From Baekduia alba (lineage in GTDB: Bacteria; Actinomycetota; Thermoleophilia; Solirubrobacterales; Solirubrobacteraceae), in assembly GCF_028416635.1 (NCBI RefSeq), contig NZ_CP114013.1, forward strand, positions 4,216,001 to 4,280,000: a DNA stretch of 64,000 nucleotides. The letters run 5' to 3'. Below, piece by piece: positions 58,726 through 64,000 of this stretch. Numbering within the stretch: the stretch's first letter is position 1; each line of letters begins with the position of its first letter. The notes beneath the pieces were generated by a model. That model did not search any database and was not told the DNA's origin. It worked only from the letters and a program-made list of their open reading frames with translations. A program made the position numbers and the translations under genes.

Positions 58726-60108
58726 ATGGGTCATCACGCAAGGACGCTCACGGCGGTCGTCGCCGTCCTGTCCGCGACGACGCTCGTCGCGGCCTCGACC
58801 GCTGCCGCCCAGCCGGCGATCGTGCGCGCCGAGACGCGCGACATGAACGCGATCGCCACGGGCGCGTTCATCAACCGCACGGCGGTCTCGACGGCCGCCG
58901 TCACCGTCCAGGACCTGGCCGGCGCCCAGCCGGACCAGACCTGCGCGGACACGAGCCCGGTCGCCGCGCTCGCCGCGGCCGTCGGCGCCACCCAGGTCAA
59001 GACCCAGTACGACGCGACGACCCACCACTGGCTGTTGAGCACGCTCAAGGGCCTCGGCCCGCAGGGCGGCCTCGCCCCGCCGACCCAGCCGAAGTGGAGC
59101 TGGCGGATCTACGTCGACCAGGCGCCGATCGACGGCGGCGGCGGATGGGAGGCCGGCGACGTCTGCGCGGCGACCGTCCCCACCGGATCCGAGGTGCTCG
59201 CCTACCAGTCCTGCGGCAGCCAGACCTTCGGCTGCTACTCCGGCACGCCCTTGTACACGCGCATCCGCGACGGCGGCCCCTACGACATCGCGCCGCAGAC
59301 CGTCCCCGGCCGCGGCGCGCCGGTCGCCATCAAGATCTTCGGCGACCCGCCGATCGGGACGCCCGCCGCCGCGCTGTTCGGCACCGACGAGCCGGGGTTC
59401 ACGCCGACGCAGTCGCTGGCCACCGGCCCACTGCAGGGGCAGGCCCAGGTGTCGTTCACCGAGCCCGGGCCGCACCAGATCATCGGCGTGGCGAGCAACG
59501 GCACCCGCCCGCCCGCGCGCCTCGCGGTCTGCGTCTCGGAGGGCAACGACGGCTACTGCGGCTCGACGCGGTACCAGCCGCCGCCCGAGGTCCCCTACGT
59601 CACGCCGTCGCCGTGCGCGACCAACGGCCACGACGGCTTCTGCGGCACGACCGACACGTCGGGCCCGGTCACGCACGTGACCAACATCCCCAACAAGCGC
59701 GTCTTCAAGGCCAACAAGGGCCCGGGCCAGGTCAAGGGCACGATCGACCTCGACCCCAACGGCGTCGGCGCCGTGCAGCTGCGCCTGACCCGCGTGACCA
59801 CCGCCAAGGTGCTGGTCAAGCCCAAGAAGAGCAAGGCCAAGAAGAAGGCCAAGAAGCGCTACAAGACGGTCAAGCGCTGCACCGCCTGGAGCGACGACAA
59901 GGCCCTCCTGGTCACCGCCCAGTGCGGGACCAAGAACGCCAAGTGGTTCAAGGCCGAGCTCAGCGACCTCCGCAACGAGTTCACCTACGGCTTCGCCCTC
60001 ACCCTGCCCAAGGGCACCTACACGCTCGAGGTCAGCGCGACCGACGAGGACGGCCACAAGGACGCCCCGGCCCACGGCCGCAACGTCATCACGTTCGCCG
60101 TGAAGTAG
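58726..60108 (+). CDS. Secreted protein, DUF4430-like segment
   Basis: This 460-residue protein starts ATG 58726 behind GGGGAGA with a signal peptide (LTAVVAVLSATTLVAASTAA). Residues about 50-170 (AAVTVQDLAGAQPDQTCADT, WSWRIYVDQAPIDGGGGW, EAGDVCAATVPTGSEVLAYQ) have the pattern of a DUF4430/transcobalamin-C-type ligand domain, a guess from the repeated strand-loop layout. A second beta region follows (GAPVAIKIFGDPPIGTPAAA), then a short lysine-rich run (KPKKSKAKKKAKKRYKTV) like that of the 54027 protein. It is probably surface exposed. Confidence 0.5.
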   Translation: MGHHARTLTAVVAVLSATTLVAASTAAAQPAIVRAETRDMNAIATGAFINRTAVSTAAVTVQDLAGAQPDQTCADTSPVAALAAAVGATQVKTQYDATTHHWLLSTLKGLGPQGGLAPPTQPKWSWRIYVDQAPIDGGGGWEAGDVCAATVPTGSEVLAYQSCGSQTFGCYSGTPLYTRIRDGGPYDIAPQTVPGRGAPVAIKIFGDPPIGTPAAALFGTDEPGFTPTQSLATGPLQGQAQVSFTEPGPHQIIGVASNGTRPPARLAVCVSEGNDGYCGSTRYQPPPEVPYVTPSPCATNGHDGFCGTTDTSGPVTHVTNIPNKRVFKANKGPGQVKGTIDLDPNGVGAVQLRLTRVTTAKVLVKPKKSKAKKKAKKRYKTVKRCTAWSDDKALLVTAQCGTKNAKWFKAELSDLRNEFTYGFALTLPKGTYTLEVSATDEDGHKDAPAHGRNVITFAVK

Positions 60109-60130
60109 GTCGCTGCGGCCCGCCTGTCGT

Positions 60131-60176
60131 GCCTGACGTCGCTGGCGCAGCGCCAGCGCGTCAGCGACCGTCAGGC
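60131..60176. terminator. Bidirectional hairpin between convergent genes
   Basis: The outer stem GCCTGACG/CGTCAGGC (60131-60176) encloses an inner 9-bp dyad CGCTGGCGC/GCGCCAGCG (60140-60158). It lies between the secreted protein gene and trxB, which converge, and fits a shared terminator. Confidence 0.6.
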
Positions 60177-60199
60177 GCGGGCGGGCGGCACGCGGTGGC

Positions 60200-61210
60200 C
60201 TACTTCGCCGGGGCCCATTGGGCCTCGGCGAGGTCGCCCTCGGCCAGCGAGGGCGGCGTCTCGATCTGGGGCGTGTCGCGCAGGTACCACTCGGCGTCCA
60301 GCGCGGCCTGACAGCCGGAGCCGGCGGCCGTGATCGCCTGGCGGTAGGTGTGGTCGACCAGGTCGCCCGCGGCGAAGACGCCCGGCACGTTGGTCCGGGT
60401 CGAGCGGCCCTCGACCTTGACGTAGCCCTCGGCGTCGGTCTCGATCACGCCATCGACGATCTCGGACTGCGGCTCGTGGCCGATGGCGATGAACGCGCCC
60501 CCGATCTCGACGTCCTCGATCTCGTCGCTGCCCGTCTTCTTCAGGCGCGCGATGCGCTTGAACGGGCCGTCGCCGGCGTGGAACTCCTCGACGACGTACG
60601 GCGTCTTGAACTCGATGTTGTCCATCGCACGGGCGCGCGACTCCATGATCTTCGACGCGCGGAACTCGTCGCGGCGGTGGACCAGCAGGACCTTGCGGCC
60701 GAACTTGGCCAGGAACATCGCCTCTTCCAGCGCGCTGTCGCCGCCGCCGACGACCATGATCACCTGGTCCTTGAAGAAGGCGGCGTCGCAGGTCGCGCAG
60801 TAAGAGATGCCGGCGCCGGCCAGCTCGGCCTCGCCCGGCACGCCGAGCTTCTTGTGCTCTGCGCCCATCGAGAGGAGCACCGTGCGCGTCTTGTAGACGT
60901 CCTTGCCGACGTGGACCTCGTGGATGCCGCCCGGCTCGGACGCGAGCTTGACGGACGTGGCCTGGTCGGTGAGGAAGCGGGTGCCGAAGTCCTCGGCCTG
61001 GTCGCGGAGCTTCTGCATGAGCTCGGGACCGGCGATGCCGCCACCCGGGAAGCCCGGGTAGTTCTCGACCTCGGTGGTCTGCTGGAGCAGCCCGCCCCAC
61101 ATGAAGCCCTCGATGACGAGCGGGTTCAAGTTGGCGCGGGACGTGTACAGCGCGGCCGTGTAGCCCGCTGGGCCACTTCCGATGATGATCACGTTCTCGA
61201 CGTCGGCCAT
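60200..61210 (-). CDS. trxB: Thioredoxin reductase
   Basis: This is a 336-residue protein. IIIGSGPAGYTAALYTSRAN binds FAD, C138-ATC-141 (GISYCATCDAAFF) is the redox disulfide, VVGGGDSALEEAMFLAKFG binds NADPH and VFAAGDLVDHTYRQAITAAG completes the FAD site. It reduces thioredoxin with NADPH. I chose ATG 61210 (MADVENVIIIG); an upstream in-frame start at 61243 would overlap the flippase-like gene. No thioredoxin gene is adjacent; it is the last gene of a three-gene leftward operon. Confidence 0.95.
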   Translation of the reverse strand: MADVENVIIIGSGPAGYTAALYTSRANLNPLVIEGFMWGGLLQQTTEVENYPGFPGGGIAGPELMQKLRDQAEDFGTRFLTDQATSVKLASEPGGIHEVHVGKDVYKTRTVLLSMGAEHKKLGVPGEAELAGAGISYCATCDAAFFKDQVIMVVGGGDSALEEAMFLAKFGRKVLLVHRRDEFRASKIMESRARAMDNIEFKTPYVVEEFHAGDGPFKRIARLKKTGSDEIEDVEIGGAFIAIGHEPQSEIVDGVIETDAEGYVKVEGRSTRTNVPGVFAAGDLVDHTYRQAITAAGSGCQAALDAEWYLRDTPQIETPPSLAEGDLAEAQWAPAK

Positions 61211-61229
61211 GCAGTGGGTCCTTCCCGGT

Positions 61230-62366
61230 TCAGTGCGCTTCACTTTGTATAGTACCGACTGGCGGACGCGCGTTACGCCGGGCCCGTCCCTCGTCCTTCC
61301 ACCGCGCCACCGTGCGCCGCAGCTGGAAGTACGCCACCGCGCCCGGGATCGTCGGCAGGTAGAACGCGAACAGCCGGTAGGTCAGGACCGCCACGACGAT
61401 CGTGTCCTTCGACTCGCCGCCGAATGCGACGAACGCGCCGATCATGCCGCCGTCGACCCCGCCGACGCCGCCCGGCAGCGGCAGCAGGTTGGCGAGCATC
61501 CCGACGAAGTAGCCCATCACGATCACGGCCCAGGGCGGCGCCTCGCCGAACGCCTTGAACGACGCCCAGAGGATCGCGATGTTGAAGCCCCAGTAGGCGA
61601 TCGAGCCGACCAGGGCCAGGTCCCCGCTGCGCACGAGCTGCACCGAGATCCGGATCCCGGACGAGATCGCCGCCGGCAGGTTCGCGGCCTTCTGGGCCAG
61701 CCGCCCGATGTGCCCGTGTCGCTGCGCGTAGCCGTCCAGCCGCTTCTGCAGGTCGGTCGGGGTCAGCGACGCCAGCAGCGCGATCCCGAACGCGATCAGC
61801 CCGATGATCGCCGGCAGCAGCGTGATCGCCCAGTCGTCGGGGCCGTCGAGGATCCCGAAGTACAGGCCGAAGCCGCCCAGGACGACCGCCGCCATGTACA
61901 CGCCGTAGGTCAGGACCAGGAACGCGAGCGTCTGGTCGGCCACCGCGCGCTTGGGCATCCCGGCCCGCCGCAGCGCCCACGCCGTCAGCGCGATCCCGCC
62001 CGCGCCGCCCGCGGCGAACACGCGCGTCGCGGCCAGGCCGGCCATGGTGATCTGGTAGCTCTCGACCGCAGTGAGCTTGAAGCCGTCGCGCACGTAGACG
62101 CCCTGGAACAGCAGCACGTAGCCGGCGAACGACAGCGCCGTGAACGCGCCCGCGACGATCAGCCACAGGGGGTCGCCGTCCTTCACCTCCTTCCAGGTGT
62201 CGCCGAGGCCGGCGAGCTGGGGCAGCACCGCGGTCAGGAAGACGATGCACAGGACGACGAAGAGGCCACCGAAGAGCAGGGTGCGCTTGGTCACCCGGAT
62301 CAGCGGCATCTCCTCGTCGTCGTCGACCTCCTCGACCTCGTCGACCGCGCCGACGTCGGTGGTCAT
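61230..62366 (-). CDS. Flippase-like / LPG-synthase-TM (UPF0104) membrane protein
   Basis: This is a 378-residue protein. An acidic cytosolic N-terminus (DEVEEVDDDEEMP) precedes about eight membrane helices with family landmarks: TRVFAAGGAGGIALTAWALR, LANLLPLPGGVGGVDGGMIG and VVAVLTYRLFAFYLPTIPGA. The YbhN/AglD family moves or modifies lipids such as lipid-linked sugars. The start overlaps the PAP2 stop (ATGA) and the stop lies 20 bases before trxB, so all three are likely one transcript. Confidence 0.88.
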   Translation of the reverse strand: MTTDVGAVDEVEEVDDDEEMPLIRVTKRTLLFGGLFVVLCIVFLTAVLPQLAGLGDTWKEVKDGDPLWLIVAGAFTALSFAGYVLLFQGVYVRDGFKLTAVESYQITMAGLAATRVFAAGGAGGIALTAWALRRAGMPKRAVADQTLAFLVLTYGVYMAAVVLGGFGLYFGILDGPDDWAITLLPAIIGLIAFGIALLASLTPTDLQKRLDGYAQRHGHIGRLAQKAANLPAAISSGIRISVQLVRSGDLALVGSIAYWGFNIAILWASFKAFGEAPPWAVIVMGYFVGMLANLLPLPGGVGGVDGGMIGAFVAFGGESKDTIVVAVLTYRLFAFYLPTIPGAVAYFQLRRTVARWKDEGRARRNARPPVGTIQSEAH

Positions 62367-63295
62367 GCGTGGGCCCGCCGCTCAAGCGCCTGCAACGCGT
62401 GCGCGACGCGGCCGAGCGGCCTGCCGGCGACCGGCGCCACGGCGCGCACGCTCTCGGTCAGCGTCGCGCCGACCAGCAGGTCGACGAGGTAGTGCTCGCC
62501 GAGGTAGACGAGCGCGAAGCCGAGCGTCAGCGCGTAGGTCCACCCCACCGCCCCTTCGACCGGTCCGGCCTCGGTGAGGAGGTGTGCGGCCATCAGCGAG
62601 GTTGCGAAGTGCAACGAGGGCATGGCGGCGAGAGGGTTTCCTCCCAGGACACTGTAAAGGGGCTCCCAGCTGTCCTTCCAGAACGCCTCGCCGTGCTCGA
62701 CCATCATGCGGCGGATCGCGACGTCGCCCTGCTCGCCGAGGCGGCCATGCAGCGACGCGTACCAGGGCGGCGCGGTCGGGACGGCCCAGTAGCCGACGAG
62801 GCCGAGGTCGAAGACCGCGTAGGTCAACGCCGCCGTCCGCGGGAAGCGATCCGGGTGGCGCCACAGGATGTAGGCCACGGTCCCGTGCGGGAACAGGAAC
62901 CAGAGCCAGTGCGACCACACCAGCACCTGGTCGCGCTTGCGGATCCGGCCCGGCACCGAGAACCAGCGCTGCAGCCGGACGTTGGGCATCTCGCCCAGGC
63001 CCAGGATCCGGTCCACCCGCGCGGGGTAGTCGAGGTGGACCCTGCGCTCCAGGGCCTCCGGATCGTCGTTGGGCATCTGGTAGGTGACGGTGTAGGCGTA
63101 CATCTGCAGCACGCACAGCACGACGTCACGCTTCTTGGACCGGGGAAGGGCGATGCTGAGGGCGAGGGGCGCCGCGGCGGCGGAGGCGGTGACGACCGGC
63201 GGTGGGATCCGCGCACGCCGGCGAACGAGCGGGACCGTCACACCGACCGCGACAACACCCCACGCAGCGACGCGAAGGGCTGAGGACAGGCGCAC
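62363..63295 (-). CDS. PAP2-superfamily phosphatase-like membrane protein
   Basis: This 310-residue membrane protein has phosphatase motifs visible as NPLAAMPSLHFATSLMAAHL (PSxH) and YLGEHYLVDLLVGATLT (second His and Asp), with PHGTVAYILWRHP before. The architecture is close to inositol-phosphorylceramide synthase/aureobasidin-resistance-type PAP2 proteins that transfer or remove lipid phosphate. With the coupled flippase-like protein this suggests a lipid-remodelling unit. ATG 63295 is the first gene of the operon. Confidence 0.85.
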   Translation of the reverse strand: MRLSSALRVAAWGVVAVGVTVPLVRRRARIPPPVVTASAAAAPLALSIALPRSKKRDVVLCVLQMYAYTVTYQMPNDDPEALERRVHLDYPARVDRILGLGEMPNVRLQRWFSVPGRIRKRDQVLVWSHWLWFLFPHGTVAYILWRHPDRFPRTAALTYAVFDLGLVGYWAVPTAPPWYASLHGRLGEQGDVAIRRMMVEHGEAFWKDSWEPLYSVLGGNPLAAMPSLHFATSLMAAHLLTEAGPVEGAVGWTYALTLGFALVYLGEHYLVDLLVGATLTESVRAVAPVAGRPLGRVAHALQALERRAHA

Positions 63296-63360
63296 GAGGC
63301 GGGCCAGTCTAGTGACCGCCCCGGACCTTCCGCCGGGAGGAATCGCTACCGTCGCGTGCC

Positions 63361-64000
63361 GTGAGCGGACTCGACACCGAGCTGCAGCCCGGAGACGAGC
63401 TCGCCGGCTACCGCGTGACCGGCATCGCCGGGCGCGGCGGCATGGGCGTGGTGTACCGCGCCGAGCAGCTCGATCTCCAGCGCCCGGTGGCGCTCAAGCT
63501 GATCGCGACGCCGCTGGCGCGCGACGAGGCGTTCCGCGAGCGCTTCGTCCGCGAGTCGCGGGCCGCGGCGGCGATCGACCACCCCAACGTGATCCCGGTC
63601 TACAGCGCCGGCGAGGACGACGGGCGCCTGTACCTGGCGATGCGGTTCGTCGACGGCGAGGACCTGCGCACCGTCGTCCAGCGCGAGGGCCCGCTGGACC
63701 CGACGCGGGCCGCGACGATCATCGCGCAGGTCGCCAACGCGCTCGACGCCGCGCATGCGCGCGGGCTCGTGCACCGCGACATCAAGCCGGCCAACGTCCT
63801 GCTGGACCACGACCACGCCTACCTCACCGACTTCGGCCTGACCAAGCGGCTGACCGGCGAGACGACGATGACCGGCTCGGGCCGCTGGGTCGGCACGCTG
63901 GGCTACATCGCGCCGGAGCAGATCCGCGGCGCCGGCGTCGACGCGCGTGCCGACGTCTACGCGCTCGGCTGCCTGTTGTTCTACATCCTGACCGGCGTCG
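63361..64000 (+). CDS. Ser/Thr protein kinase, 3' end beyond window
   Basis: The frame from GTG 63361 is open to the window edge. It shows a complete kinase start: glycine loop GIAGRGGMGVVYRA, VALK with K46, HRDIKPANVLL with catalytic D140, DFG at D157 and GTLGYIAPEQIRG. It is a PknB-type Hanks kinase. The remainder, usually a juxtamembrane region, TM helix and sensor, lies outside. It is divergent from the PAP2 operon, with 65 bases between starts. Confidence 0.9.
   Translation, partial: MSGLDTELQPGDELAGYRVTGIAGRGGMGVVYRAEQLDLQRPVALKLIATPLARDEAFRERFVRESRAAAAIDHPNVIPVYSAGEDDGRLYLAMRFVDGEDLRTVVQREGPLDPTRAATIIAQVANALDAAHARGLVHRDIKPANVLLDHDHAYLTDFGLTKRLTGETTMTGSGRWVGTLGYIAPEQIRGAGVDARADVYALGCLLFYILTGV

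Overview
This is about 64 kb of very GC-rich chromosome with many GTG/TTG starts. It also has ATGA/GTGA-coupled operons, secreted lysine-rich proteins, a single-gene MCE protein and a Ser/Thr protein kinase. This points to a high-GC actinomycete, and the gene style suggests the Thermoleophilia/Solirubrobacterales; that placement is an inference and I make no species call. Three kinds of DNA alternate: a decayed island at the left, a cleaner 18.4-kb integrated element in the middle, and ordinary chromosome between and to the right.

Region 1 (1-11080) is a decayed integrative island ending at a tRNA-Arg(TCT). The tRNA-proximal tyrosine integrase keeps only its N-terminal part because an IS3-type element (9370-10426, itself degenerate) sits in it. 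A second, intact-looking IS3-type element (118-1405) has inserted into the 3' part of a secreted calcium-binding-repeat protein gene and supplies its stop codon. The cargo is a lipoprotein-like protein, a TadZ/CpaE-like ATPase, and a 1129-residue secreted protein with a C-terminal AHH-type nuclease domain, followed 9 bp later by a 405-residue candidate immunity gene.

Region 2 (11081-19256) is chromosomal. It holds a Pth2-fold protein, a DUF1330 protein, GtrA, an uncharacterised protein, a divergent HxlR regulator and alpha/beta hydrolase, remnants of an M24 peptidase and a GntR/FCD regulator, and an OmpR-type two-component system in one operon with a secreted protein.

Region 3 (19274-37758) is an integrated element bounded by a perfect 44-bp direct repeat. 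The right copy is the 3' part of an intact tRNA-Pro(TGG); the left copy is a tRNA fragment. A tyrosine integrase abuts the tRNA. The element carries a tail-collar-type protein and a 1347-residue tape-measure-like protein with M15 peptidase and lytic transglycosylase domains. Around them are many small coupled genes, but no recognisable capsid, portal, large terminase or lysis cassette. To their right lie two more, mutually similar tyrosine recombinases with Cys-rich N-termini, two helix-turn-helix proteins, and a replication-initiator-like gene. That gene contains five iteron-like repeats followed by a purine-rich tract, the layout of the lambda O/ori region. Three rightward units (recombinase 1, the recombinase 2 operon, the initiator operon) start with the same operator-like module, and a related motif lies near the left end. 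I read this as one replication/integration/regulation circuit in a phage-derived element.

Region 4 (37715-64000) is chromosomal. It contains a CAP-domain protein, DUF1015, OsmC, a Nudix CoA pyrophosphatase-like gene, a nucleoside hydrolase, a sulfurtransferase pseudogene with two lesions, an acyl-CoA dehydrogenase plus a two-module 3-hydroxyacyl-CoA dehydrogenase, a small membrane protein with a 49-residue partner, a sigma factor/Ogt pair, an MCE protein, a run of secreted proteins with a subtilase, a LuxR/GAF regulator, thioredoxin reductase with a flippase-like protein and a PAP2 phosphatase, and the start of a Ser/Thr kinase cut by the window edge.
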